DNA from: Grifola frondosa
Lineage: Eukaryota > Basidiomycota > Agaricomycetes > Polyporales > Grifolaceae
Assembly (NCBI GenBank): GCA_001683735.1
Contig: LUGG01000005.1
Coordinates: 2,046,001-2,110,000 of the forward strand
Reading direction: 5' to 3'
DNA: 64,000 nt
The translations under genes were made by a program, and so were the position numbers. Positions 11,757 to 23,837 of this stretch are shown in pieces (position 1 is the first letter of the stretch; every line of letters begins with the position of its first letter). A model generated the notes under the pieces. The model saw only the letters and a program-made list of their open reading frames with translations, ran no database searches and had not been told where the DNA came from.

Positions 11757-12252
11757 ACATGACAATACTGTACATTACAAACCAAATTGGCACCAGGTGT
11801 GACATGTGACATGCTGCATCCGATCTGGTGCTGCAGCGTCAACCAGTGCCAATCAGCAAAATCTCGATTTGACTTATCATACTTTTTTCTCTTAAACGAA
11901 CCCTTATGAACTTACTTTTAGGTCTTATATCTCTTTTTTCTTCTTAATTAAGAACAAAAAGAGCAATTAAGAGATAAAAGAGATCTCATAAGGGTTTTTA
12001 TAAGTGCATTTAAGAGCAATTAAGAGACAAAAAGTATGATAAGTTAAATTGAGATTTTGCTGATGTGGGACATGTGATGAATGGCATGAGACAGCAGGGA
12101 AGGTTGTTGCACTGCAGGCACGGTAAATTTTGAGGTGGTTCATACACAGCAGTGAAGCCTCTTGTGACCTGCAACCAGTACCAAAATCCGGCACGTTGTG
12201 GGTGGGTGTGACCTATGACCATTGCTTTGGTCTGTAATGTACAGTATTCATG
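11757..12252. mobile_element. Nested palindromic MITE-like element
   Basis: About 500 bp that folds on itself. ACTGTACATTACAAACCAA near 11,768 is mirrored by TTGGTCTGTAATGTACAGT near 12,226, and AATCAGCAAAATCTCG near 11,850 is mirrored near 12,050. The centre (11,890-12,045) is an AT-rich imperfect palindrome of AATTAAGAGA-type units. No coding sequence was seen. Confidence 0.6.
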
Positions 12253-13324
12253 GGTGGCTGAAACATTTCCTCCATCCCTTCCAAATGAAATTTGCCCCAA
12301 ATTTTGAGCTGATTTTCATGGTGTATTTTTATGTATTGGGCTTGAAAATCAGCCATAAATCATGCTTATCAGACCCATATGGTGGAAGCAAAGAAAAACA
12401 TATGATGGCTAAAATCAAAATATACCAAATGTGATATATTTTCACAACATATGATCAATGCTATATCTGGTGAAAACCTGGCAACATATGAATATGGTGT
12501 CAAATAGACAAACCATGCATGGTGTTGCGACGCCATGCCAAGAACAGTGTTCATTTCTTGTTCTGTATGTCTTACATCTTGTTCTCTTCCTTATTTAGAT
12601 ATAGTTGCTACTCAATGCCATCAGTTATTACTGACATCCACATGTACCAATAGATAGTATTCCTTTTGTTTTCTGCATTCCTACCCTTCATTGGATTTAT
12701 CTGCTCGTCACACAGCCACATAATAGCTATATAGTTCCCGTATTCTTGTCCTGACACCTCAGTTCGCTCCAATGCTGACTGAGGTGTGTACACCACTCAT
12801 TACCTTATGCTTTTCTTTCTTACTTACAAACTACTTATAGAACACTGCACATAACCTCTCATTATAGGATGTGTAAATATCATATTGGCTTCCCTACTAT
12901 ATATAAAGATATTTGAATATAAACAACATTTACTGATTTCTAAGTTATAGCAGGGCCCTGAAGATAATCTAGTAGGACCTATTATATTAGATGACATTAC
13001 AATGCTGACTGCTAGCATATTAGGATAACACTATAATATCAGTGCAGAGTCTGGTGAAGATAATCCATGCAGACTTAATGGAGGAGCAGGTGAAGAAAAT
13101 GCAGTGTGGCTGAGCCTATATCCATCAGTCTTTAGAAATGATATACTTTTCATAAGATATTTTGCTTAATAAAATTCAGAACATTAAATAGAAAATATAT
13201 ATGATCAAGAAAGTGAAGAAATGAAGAGATTTGATGAATATTTGAAGGAGATATTGAGCAGAACATTTGAGTGGGCATGATGAATATAGATGTTATAAAT
13301 TATGATGAATATAATAATTCTAAA

Positions 13325-13409
13325 GCCTCTGTGGTGTAGTGGTTAGTTGCATGAACATGTTGCACTTGCATGTTGTGGGAAGTCATGGGTTCAAGTCCTG
13401 CCTGTTGCA
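13325..13409 (+). repeat. tRNA-like segment in right inverted repeat
   Basis: Mirror copy of 10,843-10,926. GGTGTAGTGGTTAG resembles an A box and GGTTCAAGTCC a B box. Stem pairing is too poor to call a tRNA. Confidence 0.5.
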
Positions 13410-13523
13410 TTTTTAATCATTAATTATATAATTAATGAGACAGATGCACCTGTCTATGTGACGGATGCACCCGTCCCTCATGAGACATATGACGCAGACA
13501 CACCCGTCCAACTGAAGCTGCTC

Positions 13524-13880
13524 TAATGATGGATCACGGTATGCCGCACCAGTCTGGGCTTCGGGTGCTATATAAGTATTCCAATGCCCATGCCGTGCTA
13601 CCAAAGACCGAACATCGACAACGCTATTCTCGGGCATCCAACATCCAGCAACGCACGTCCTCCGACTGCGCGTTATGTCCAGGAATTCGCCGACGATATC
13701 TTCATACTACCTAGGTTACGGAAAGTACGAGCGGGGAGCTGTAGAGGAGATTCCTTCTTTTCACCGACTGCAAGAACTGGCTGATTGAATAATATTTATC
13801 AGTCCTCTGGTAATGTCACGATGGAGAGGGTTGTGCATGGCGTCTCCTGAGGCCCTCGTTCTCGTTGGTAATTGCAGACA
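13524..13880 (+). repeat. Right target duplication and distal end of unit 2 (partner 50,930-51,330)
   Basis: Starts with the second TAATGATG (13,524-13,531). Then the sequence resumes the duplicated unit: GCCGTGCTACCAAAGACCG near 13,592 matches near 50,971, and TGAATAATAT plus CACGATGGAGA near 13,785-13,825 match near 51,250. This fixes the far end of unit 2. Confidence 0.65.
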
Positions 13881-15050
13881 TGAGACTCGACTCGTATTAC
13901 GAGTCATCGGCTCGCGGAGTCGAGGATCGGGGCCTAGTATGATCGATCGCGGTCGCTGGTGTGATCGACTAACATCGCACAATCAGTTAACCAAGTTCAA
14001 CCCGCATCAGCAAATTCCCCCGGGCTTGTCATAGCTTGTAACTAGATAGAAATACCACAATTGCTTGAAATACGAAATAATTATTACCATTACTTACATA
14101 GCAACCATATCAATTGGGAAAAGGTACCTTGGCTGGTAAGTAGCTGCAATTGGCCTCAGGCAACTTGCAGTTAGATACCGGGCCTTATCAGTGCATTAGT
14201 GCGCACTGATAAGATTATGCCAGTTCCGCGTACCGGGATTGCAGCCATCGGCAAGCGTCGGTCAGGTACCGGGCCAGTTATGGTACCGCGTTGCCGATCA
14301 TTACCAGGCACCATTCGGTATCTGGTAATGATCTGCACGGAGTTAACGGCCGCCCGGCGCTAGCTTGCAGGACCTCGGTGATGTCACCGGTCCTTGCAAG
14401 CAACGCGTTCAAAAGATTTCGTAGGCAGCACATTGATTTTATACATAAGCACAATTATTATTTACATACTACACTAAGTCCGAATCTTGAGTCCCGAGAG
14501 AGCGCAGCAAGATCATACAGCGAGCAGTCTAGCAGAGTCCGGCAAATATGAGCGGGAATGCGAGCGGGAATGTGGGAACGCGAACGGGAACACAGGAACG
14601 TCGCAGAGAATCCTTAAAAATGTTCGGGCAGGTCGTCAAGAGGTCCGGTCTTCTTGGGAGGTCCGTTGTCGTTAGTGTTGCCACGGCTTAGCCACACCTG
14701 TTTCAGCTTTTTAGATATTCTGACATGAGTTTTACAGATAATGACATGATCTTAATTGAAATTAATTGCCAAGATGTATATGTATTTGAATGTAACACAA
14801 CCATTTGCATAATAATCTTGAATGTATTTCAATTTCAGTTACATTGATAAAAAAGCTGACTACAAAGTCGGACTTTGCAATCGGCTTTTTGGCCATATCT
14901 CCATCAATACAAGGTTTAACATTTTGATATGTGGCAAGAGTATGCGGATATATATAAGCTACAAAAGCAGTGTAAGATCACTGTAATATCTGAAAAACTG
15001 CAGAAGTTATGAGTCATATATCATTTAGGCCTGACTTAGCTGCAGCAACA
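13881..15050. other. Intergenic region rich in short hairpins, no gene seen
   Basis: Between 14,150 and 14,410 several short perfect palindromes occur, for example CTTATCAGTGCATTAGTGCGCACTGATAAG-type pairing near 14,183-14,212 and GCTTGCAGGACC paired with GGTCCTTGCAAGC near 14,363-14,401. This could be a subterminal transposon region. No coding sequence is supported. Confidence 0.4.
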
Positions 15051-17060
15051 CTAGTCGTCGTCCCGGTCCCAGACCCTGTCCTCATCTTCATCGCATTCCC
15101 GGCACCGGTCCTCGTCCTCGTCCTCGTCATCATCATCGTCGGCCTCGTCTTGACGCCTCCGAGAATGGAAGCGTTCGCCCGGGCCTTCTCCACTGCTCTC
15201 GCTATGATTACCTGCAGCATTGTCCACGGGACTGGGACTGCAGGTAGGGCTGGTCAGTATGGCGGCCAATGCTTGGGCACGCCTGGCAGCATGCTGTGCT
15301 ACCATCTGTGCCCACTCGTTGTCTTCCTCTGCCTCGTCCGAGTTTTCCTTGTCATCTATCATGCCGAAGATCTGGCTACAAGGATTCAATGTTAGTAGAT
15401 AGTCAAGAAAATAACATGTACTTACAAGTTCCACCATTTGAGTGTCTTGCCACCCCAATCTTCGTTGTCCTTGAATGAATTCACGATCAAATCGTAGAAA
15501 TCTTGTCCCTTGAAGTCCCTGTCGTCGAGATGCCATTCGCGCTGGTCGTTCAGAATAAAGCGTGCCTGGCACAAATGAGTGAATATGCATCAACGAACGC
15601 GGAACTCACCAAGACGCAGACGTAGGCGATGTTCTCGGGCGTAACCCGGTCCATCTTGTTTATTTCGGCGATAGGCTTGCATCCTCCTCGCCCCTCATTG
15701 GCCATATCAATTCGGGTGTTGCGCCTACCCATGAAGAGATGACGGAACAACTATAAACGCAGTAAGTGCATCATCAATGACATGAAATAAAGAACTTATG
15801 CGCACTATGAAATCCCCTTGCAGGAATCCCTTATCAACCTCGGAAGGGGTATACTCGGCTCCGTAGAGGAACACGCACAGATTTTTATGTGTAAATCTGT
15901 GGCTCCCTTCGCGCACCTTGCGCTTGAAACTGCATGTAGCTAGGGTCAGTATTTGTATAATGAAATTATATTTTACTCACTATTCGGGGTTCTCGTCAAA
16001 CACTGCAAGCGAGCTCACCGGACAGAGCATACGGGCGGTGGCGGTGTCCTTGAATCCATGGAGAGTCTTGCTGTTCCTGGTGCTGTAGCATATGAGGAGG
16101 CCCTCCTTGGTGCGGAATTCCTCGATATATTGCATGCCGTCAAATTTGATGGAACCTATATCATCGCCACGTGCGCTGCGTGCATGGTAGTCGATCTGTG
16201 TGCAAGACTGGTGAGCAATGAGAACATGGACAATAGAAGACGCATGAAATGAGATAAATGAAATACACCGTTGGTGCTCTTGCGAAAGTCGTCGGCACAA
16301 CCTTCCAAACATGGAACAGCCTCCAGGAGCGATGTGAACATGCGCAAGTACAGCTTGTGCTTCTCGCATGGCCTGAAAACATGGGTCAGCTATGGCTCTA
16401 ATGATTTAAGCGAACATACACGTCTCTGAAGGACTTCATGTCCTCAGAGGTTTCGATGGCGTCTTCGTTGCCCCAAAATGCGACTCCAAATTCGATGGCG
16501 TCGAATATGGACACGAACCTGAACTGGCGGCACCAGAAATGGGTGTGGGCCTTGATGGAGGCCACAGGAGTTCCGGAATAGCTGGAGAAAAGGTGAGGGA
16601 CAAAAGGTGAGTAGACTTGCATGCATATATGCATGCAGACACTCACTTGTAGCCCCATCCGCACATCTTGGTGCGGTGTAAGTCCATCATGATCGCGCGG
16701 TACACATCCATGTATGTGGGATTCCTGTGGTCTAGGATAGGTTCGTCGATAATGTCGTCCTCCTGGTCGAAAGGCGATTGGGAACGCTCATCGGAGCACT
16801 GGGAGCTTTCACGTTCCCTATTGGGGGTGGGTGAGCTCGTGCGGGTCAAGGATCGACCCCAGTTGGCAGGGTGGTTGGGCCGTCGAGGACTGGCTGAGCG
16901 CTGCCTGTTCATTCCGTGCCCACGAGAGGTACTCCGGGCAGGAGGAGATTGGACGTGCCTCAATAGAGTAAGTTAGTTGTATCAATGTGATTCCGTTAAT
17001 TACTCACCTAGCACGGTGTTTGGCTGGTGGAGCATGAGACTGTCCTTTGGCACGTGGCAT
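15051..17060 (-). CDS. DUF6698-like protein next to the Plavaka transposase
   Basis: A multi-exon gene with about eight exons starting MPRAKGQSHAPPAKH (ATG at 17,060). Introns fit consensus sites, for example donor at 17,007 with exon 2 starting at 16,958, and exon 2 ending at 16,647. The N-terminal 110 residues are Ser/Pro/Arg-rich. The core contains HTHFWCRQFRFVSIFDAIEF, LYGAEYTPSEVDKGFL, RLFRHLFMGRR, PENIAYVCVLARFILNDQ and DFYDLIVNSF, the pattern I associate with DUF6698 proteins of Agaricomycetes. The last 40 residues are almost all D, E and R. All predicted exons join without frameshift, unlike the neighbouring transposase. The gene is divergent to that transposase with about 200 bp between them, so a shared promoter region is likely. 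Molecular role unknown. Confidence 0.7.
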
Positions 17061-17249
17061 TGTACAGAGACGATGGTGGGCAGAGGTTAAGAGATGATGG
17101 AGGGAATCGAGGAGGGAGTCGAGGAATTTATAGATCGAAATCTAGAGATTCGCACAGAGCTTGAGCCTCGGAGTTTGTGAAGAGTCAATCAAATTCTTTA
17201 ATTAAATGATGTACCCAATTTTGACTGACCACGCCCACATGATCACTAG

Positions 17250-20200
17250 GAATGACAACAGGCCAAGATAATCCAGTGCAGGAATGAAGAGGTCAAAATC
17301 TGCCGTATTGAAAATGAGAAAGCTGCGGAAGCTGAGCGACTACGGGCACAAGAAGCACGCGAATACGAAGAGGTGCGTATAAATGTTCATATACACATGC
17401 ATACATTTTGATATTTCTACAAATAGGCTCAAGCTCTTGATGCTGAGGAGCCTGCAGGATTTTTGAGCAGAGCAGGGCGCAAACGCCGTGCTCTCAAGGC
17501 TCTGCAAGACATGCTGCCCACACAGTTGCGCAGACTACCTGCCCACATTGAAAGACCCCCTCCCAAGCCTCCCAAACGCCGTGCATGCACCCCACAGCCC
17601 CCCGAGCCATCTCTGCCACCTCTTGCTGAATCTCCACCTCCCCCGCCTCACTATGACACATCCCCCAACCATTTTGGTCTCTTTCGCCATTTCTTCGTCA
17701 GACCGCATTCAGACCCGGCGGAAGTGCAGTCCAGCTTGTCATTTGCGGATGCGCCCATGCATGCTCGTCCCTCTGCAAATTCAACATCTCAGGACTCCCT
17801 TCGTGGCTTCGGATATTCGATATCTCAGACGCTCAGCACGGCTAAGACACAGTTTACCACCCTTTCCTCAATGCCACAGTCTTTCACCTCATGTGCTGGT
17901 ACTATGGCTCTCCACACAAATCTATTGCTGACCTTCAGAACCTAGTAGACGACATTCTACGTGCACTGGATTACAACGCTCAAGATCTTGCTGGGTTCAG
18001 TGCGACGCGCGAGTTGCAGCACATAGACAAATACGTGGACACTCACGCTGTGTTCTCCACTCGAGATGGGTGGCATAAAGCAACAGTCAAGATCAAACTT
18101 CCCAAGGAGTGCGTGAGATACGACGATGAAGCCTCTGCACCGGAATACAAGGTCAAGGGGATCTTCGTGCGCCCCCTTCTTGAGGTGATCAAGAGCATGT
18201 TCCACAACTGGTCCACACATGAGTTCACATTCGTGCCATATCAACTCTTCTGGCAACCCGGCTCTCCTTCTCCTTCCACTCCCGAGCCACCTCCCGAGCA
18301 GATTTACTCAGAAACCTTCGACTCCGATGCCATGTTGAAGGCTGATGCGGAGATCCGAGCATAACCTCGTCAACCCGATGACACCGAAGATCTTGAATAC
18401 GCCGTTGCGCCAATACTGGTTTGGTCGGACTCTACGCACCTTGCAAGCTTCGGAAGTGCATCTCTTTGGCCCATTTACGCATTCTTTGGGTCGCTTTCCA
18501 AGTACGCACGGGGGAAACCAAGTAGCTTTGCTGCACATCACTTGGCGTACATCCCAAATGTGCGTATTGTGTTCCTGTTACAGTGGGATTGATACTCACT
18601 CACTTCTACAGCTGCCAGAAGGGTTCACAAAATTCTACCAGAATATTTACGACTCTCCTCCATCGGTGGCTGTACGAAAATTCTGCAAACGCGAGCTCAT
18701 GCATCAAATTTGGCTTCTCATCCTCGACCCGGACTTCATGCGGGCCTACATCCACGGTATAGTACTCAGGTGTGGAGATGGAATTCTGCGCCGGCTCTTC
18801 CCCAGGTTCTTCACATATTCTGCTGACTACCCGGAAAAGTACGTTAGCGTTCACTCTGCACATTGACACACTGATTATCTATTCCAACAGAGTTCTATTG
18901 GCATGTATCTGCTACCTTGCTGCGTGCCCATGCCCGGATTGTCACATTAAGAAGAAGGACATTCCAGGCATGGGCACTGCAGTAGATATGAGGCATCGTG
19001 CGAAGAAGCGTGAGGACGATGGCCCCCTCAACTACACTATCAAGAATGCATGCCGCCAAGTCTTCGAGCATGGTATCCCCATAGAGGGCCAAGCCATGAA
19101 GCGTGCGCTCGACCCATTGTCAATTACTCCGACGCTTGTAAGTTATTATTACCAGCTGCGTATTCTTACAAGTTTATGCTAACATCGTATAGAGCACTTT
19201 CTCTACACGCCTGCGAGAACACGGCTTCAATCACTATGGATTATTCGTCCCAGATGTGTTGCACGAGTTCGAGCTCAGAGTCTGGAAGGCCATCTTCACC
19301 CACCTCCTCCGGCTTCATATTGCAGTAGGCGCGGACTCTATTCAGGTCTTGGATGCACGGTGAGTTCGCTTGTATTCACTCTTATTTGCAGGACTGATTT
19401 TGAACAGGTTCGCACAAATCCCGACCTTTGGGCGTGACACAATACGGCGCTTTGGGTTCAATGTTTCCGCTATGCTTTGAAGATATATTACAGGTGCGTA
19501 CTTTATCTGATTTTTCTACCTAAGCTAATGAATACAGGCCAAGTGTATCATACCTGTAGTTGAAGGGGTATTCCCACAGAAACACAACCGGATCATCCTC
19601 GACATGCTGTTCGACCTCTCCATTTGGCACGCCTATGCTAAACTATGCTTGCATACGGATTCCACCCTGACTCTCTTCAGTGAGGTGATCAAAGCACTGG
19701 GAGCGAGCGTGAGGCTCTTCAAAGGAGTAGTTTGCTCGGCATATATCACCAAGGAGCTCCCGAAGGAGACTGCTGCACGTCAACGCCGTTCCGCCGCACT
19801 TGCTACCAAAGGCAAGTCCAAGGACACCAATGTCAAGACTGTTGCACGTCAGGCAATGCTCAACCTCATCACGTACAAGTGGCATCGGCTCGGCGACTAT
19901 GTGGCGACCATTCGGCGCTTCGGAACCACGGACAACTATAGCACGCAGATCATAAGTAACTCAAGTACCTGTTGTGTATGACTCCTGAATAACAGCCTCC
20001 TTTCAGGGTGAACTTGAACATTGCCGGGTCAAAAGATTCTACGGTCGGACAAATAAGAATTTCCGCTTCGGCATGCAAATCGCCCGTCACCAGCACCGAG
20101 AGCACTTTCTGCACAGGTTGCAAGAATCGGAGTTTTCTCATACACATTCCTCCAACAAATCCCAATGTGCCAGCTCTTCCACAGTTTCGTCGCACAAGAG

Positions 20201-21491
20201 GAATCGTCATTCCGCGCGCCGCACCAGGCGCAGCCAGATGCGCCTGCAATTTGCTGATTCTGAGCCACTGCCCTCAACGCTGCCTCAGAACCATCACCAC
20301 ATCGCTGAAGATCAGTGCCATCATATCGATATCCCATATTCGCGGCGGATCATTCAGACGACCTGGCGTGCAGCATGAGTGCGATTGTTCACAGGCGTTA
20401 AATTAGCCTTAACCTCGTTTTAGGACTTCGTGCACAAGCTGGAGGAGCACCTCCTAGCACGAATCACCCAAACATATTACGACAACCCACCGCCCGAATT
20501 CACAAATCACGAACGCAACACCCTCTATATCGACCGTCACCGATGTATATTCACAAGGTGATACGCGTGAATTACACGACATATGACATGCAGCGCGACC
20601 AAGACTCCATCAACCCCTCCTCTCACTCTGACATCATGCTTCTCCCTTCGTCTGATGACGACGCCCACCCCTTTGAGTACGCTTGCATGCTCAGCATCTT
20701 TCACGTTAATGCTACACTTGTCGGGCCTGGAACGCACAGAAACTCCCAACCGCAGCATTTTGAAGTGCTCTGGGTGCGCTTTTTTGAGCTTGACACCCTG
20801 GACCATTCCGGAGGTTTCTCCTCGAAGCACCTCCATCGTTTGAAGTTTGTTGACCACAAACTCAAAGATGCCTTTGCATTCCTGGATCCCCAGCAGGTAA
20901 TTCGCGGCGTGCATCTCATTCCTGCGTTCCATTATGGGCACACGGATGAGATGTTACCTGGCCCTAGTATTGCTCGAGGGGATGGCGACGACGACGACAA
21001 GGATTGGCAGTTTTACTATGTCGGAATGTATGTATTTCTCCGGATTCAATTCATTGTAAACTAATTAGCTACTTAGGTTTTCAGATCGGGATTTATTTAT
21101 GTGCTACAACGGAGGCGGGGTAGGACATCGCTCAGGTAGCGTCTACGCTACGGCTGCACGACCAAGAGGCAAGGCAGAAGGTCGGGACGAGGACATGGAT
21201 GAGGTGAAAGGTGACAGGGACGAGAGCGAGGCAAGTGGGAGTGAGGAAGACAAAGGCCCTGACGGAGGTGACGAAGAACATGACGGCAACGAAGATGATG
21301 ACGAGATACAGCAGGAGGACGAGGACGAGAAGGATGAGGATGAGGACGAAGACAAGGACGAGGATGAGGATGAGGACGGGGAGAGTTCCAATGGTGAGGG
21401 AGATGACGACAAACTGCATGATCTCGGCCCAGAAGACGGGGAAGATGGAGCCGATGACGGAGACGAGATGCATGGTTTCGGCGCACTGTAG
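17250..21491 (+). pseudogene. Plavaka-family DNA transposase, decayed
   Basis: Many exons spell the Plavaka transposase order: coiled basic N-terminus, FHLMCWYYGSPHKSIADL, FTFVPYQLFWQPG, WSDSTHLASFGSASLWPIYA, GDGILRRLFPRFFTYSADYP, PDVLHEFELRVWKAIFTHLL, FAQIPTFGRDTIRRFG, VCSAYITKELPKETAARQRR, GELEHCRVKRFYGRTNKN and an acidic D/E tail ending at 21,491. Plavaka belongs to the CACTA-like group and mobilises its own DNA. Breaks: an apparent one-base shift before YHPFLNATVFHLM (near 17,860), an in-frame TAA at 18,361 inside a conserved stretch, and loss of about seven codons with a shift near 19,475. The 5' end with the usual zinc finger was not found. The element is therefore not autonomous. Terminal repeats were not located with certainty. 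Confidence 0.85.
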
Positions 21492-22885
21492 TCTACGTTT
21501 GTAATCTGAACTAATTTATTTCCATCCATTTCATGAAATTTCGGTCTTAAATCTCTACAAGCATATAAAATATATTACAATGCATTACAATGTGTACCCT
21601 GCCAGTATGTAATCGATCACCCGCGCTGCCAAGCTGCGCCAGAACAGATCTGTGCTTGGAGCGCCTTGGCAGATGCCGGGCGGCTGGTAGCCTCATGGCT
21701 TCCCTTATCTGGAAGCGCGCTTATGGCAAGGTCCTGGAAAAGGTACCTTGCACCCGATTTTTGCTGATGCGAGGGAGAGATTCAGCTCACCAATACGTAG
21801 CCTCTGCAAGTCAACCTAAGTCAACTCGACTATAGCGTGAGCCTGCAGGATATATTGTACGTTGTGTTTCATTTCCCTATATACATGCAGGACACCGTAC
21901 ATGCACCGTAACCAACATCCCTGCCGCCTGAGGAACCTCAAGTTGGAAACGCAGCTAGGGGAATGCCCTGAATGGGCTGAGATCTCCTTGTGGGGACATC
22001 AGTAATCGGCCGGTACATGTACTGCGCGCCGAATACACTCACATTATTGTCAGTGTTGTGTGCGTGTGCATGGGCCTTCAAAGCGAGGGGTGCACACCTT
22101 GCACCGTGCATGTGTATGGATGTGGGGGAACTCCGCGTATAACTCCTTATGCCAGGTGGGAATGGGGCCTGTTCTGTCAGCGGCATATCCTAGATGCAAG
22201 CCTCATGTCTGAGCATACACTTTGCTTGTATGCAGGAGAAGTGCGCTTGCGCCGTCATGTGAACCTAGGTCCAAAGCACAGGAGATGAATGTAGTGAAGA
22301 TGGATGTTTCATTGGAACAAATTCAAAGATGCATCTGCGGACAGTATAATGGATTGATCCAAGGCGAAAATATTGTCCTCACGAAACAACTCCGGAATAT
22401 GGCTAGAACTTGGTCAATCAGGATACGAAGATTAAAAGGTTCCCGAGATTTGTTCTTCCACGCGACAAACTCTCGAAAAGGCGTACCAGCTGTTTCAGAC
22501 CTAGGAGATGAATTGTGATAACTCGTGAATCCAGGGAGACAAACTATAATCACACACCAACTGGGTCCTGCATCGAGCACGACAAGTTAGAATGCAATGC
22601 GGTAAAGCCCGAGTTTCGGCGCTAATTGATCAAGTGCCCATGTTGCGAAGTTTCTTGTTTTATGTAAGCTAAGTACTCGCAGTGGCAGACTCTCATCCCA
22701 GCATTTCTCATGATTTTAAACGACTTTGTGCAATGGCAAAATTTTTTTACAGTGCTGGTACTAGTGAGAAGTGAGCATTGAGTTTACTAACTATGTTTGT
22801 GCAATGAATATCTCGTGCGGTGCCCGTCCAATATCTACGAGTATCATATTAGGTTCATTCAGGCAAGTTCCATGTTTCTTCCACG
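21492..22885. other. Intergenic region without a supported gene
   Basis: Follows the transposase. It contains a palindromic AAGGTACCTT (near 21,738) whose relative AAGGTACCTT also occurs near 14,124, on the other side of the Plavaka pair. An open frame at 22,222-22,518 has no recognisable domain and atypical composition, so it is not called. Confidence 0.35.
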
Positions 22886-23301
22886 GTTGTAAGGTAGGTG
22901 ACATGCACAACCATTGAACGTATGTAAGCAATGACTTTAGCGCTGTGACAAAAGCCATGTTAAAACAATGTAAAATTTATGCGCATGTCAATTCTTAGTA
23001 TTAGGTCAATCGGCAACCACAGTTTGGTGTATTTTCTGATTCCCAAAAACTTTGTGGTTGCCGATTTCTTGTGCGAGACATGATATGAACGGCATAAATT
23101 TATCAATGATTAAGAGGTTAGAAACTAGTGGATTATGTAGGCATATGTTAGCATGACAACGAATTATTCGATGAGTGCTCAAGTTGGGACTGTGTAACCA
23201 ACTTAGACTTATCTCGGTAATTTCTCGAAAGATAAGTGGGCTGTCACATTTAGTCACAGCTTACATACGTTCAATGGTTGTGCATGTCGCCTACCTTACA
23301 A
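22886..23301. mobile_element. Palindromic (foldback) element interrupted by a second MITE
   Basis: The arm GGTTGTAAGGTAGG...ACATGCACAACCATTG (22,886-22,935) is mirrored by the sequence ending at 23,301. An inner pair, ATCGGCAACCACA near 23,008 and TGTGGTTGCCGAT near 23,053, also folds. The right arm is cut at its tip by the element at 23,302-23,828; a few bases continue after 23,838. No coding sequence. Confidence 0.6.
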
Positions 23302-23828
23302 CAGGCTCCTCTTCATCCATCTCGGAGCGGGAGGGGCCCCATCCGAGTAGCACACATATGTCTTAAAACATACTATATGTAATTAGATCTCATACCCGAT
23401 CTCACGTGCATTCCAAACCCCGCCAACCTTATTCCCCTCTCCCGCTCCTCGACGGCTGGCAAAAAAACATTTACAAACAAAGCCAGCCACAGTGGCGGAG
23501 GTTGAGAGAAAAGATCAATGTGTGCATCTGAGATAATTATTTTGGTCTGAAATTTCAGAGGTTAAGATTTATTATGAAACTGCTTGCTCAGATAGGCAGT
23601 TTTTTTTTGGTGTTGGAGTTTTCTCTCAACCTCCGCCACTGTGGCTGGCTTTGTTTGTAAATGTTTTTTGCCAGCCGTCGAGGAGGGGAGAGGGGAATAA
23701 GGTTGGCGGGGTTTGGAATGCACGTGAGATCGGGTATGAGATCTAATTACATATAGTATGTTTTAAGACATATGTGTGCTACTCGGATGGGGCCCCCTCC
23801 CGCTCCGAGATGGATGGAGAGGAGCCTG
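23302..23828. mobile_element. 527-bp MITE with about 210-bp inverted repeats and 9-bp target duplication
   Basis: The ends read CAGGCTCCTC and GAGGAGCCTG. The arms 23,302-23,512 and 23,614-23,828 are almost identical inverted copies, with one mismatch and a few single-base length differences. ACCTTACAA flanks it on both sides (23,293-23,301 and 23,829-23,837). A 9-bp duplication suits Mutator-like elements; the superfamily is an inference. The target is the arm of the older foldback element. Confidence 0.8.
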
Positions 23829-23837
23829 ACCTTACAA

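Larger units (their letters stand above)
10730..13523. mobile_element. Non-autonomous hAT-like element with about 400-bp inverted repeats
   Basis: Long near-perfect terminal inverted repeats, 10,730-11,126 and 13,126-13,523, enclose an AT-rich interior without a transposase. The left tip reads TAGAGTTTCAGTTGG, fitting the loose hAT tip YARNG; the right tip differs in its last few bases. An 8-bp duplication TAATGATG flanks the element. The host sequence on both sides belongs to the duplicated unit; the related stretch at 50,880-51,010 has no insertion, so the element arrived after the units diverged. A tRNA-like segment lies in each arm and a smaller palindromic element lies in the middle. The element cannot move by itself. 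Confidence 0.75.

Noticed and set aside
21132..21529. Three long minus-strand open frames rich in Ser, Pro, Arg or Leu
   Set aside because: They are the antisense reading of the GA-rich acidic tail of the Plavaka transposase; the composition explains the lack of stops.
22222..22518. 98-codon open frame in the interval after the Plavaka gene
   Set aside because: No recognisable motif, no intron pattern, and no repeat copy in the window to test conservation.
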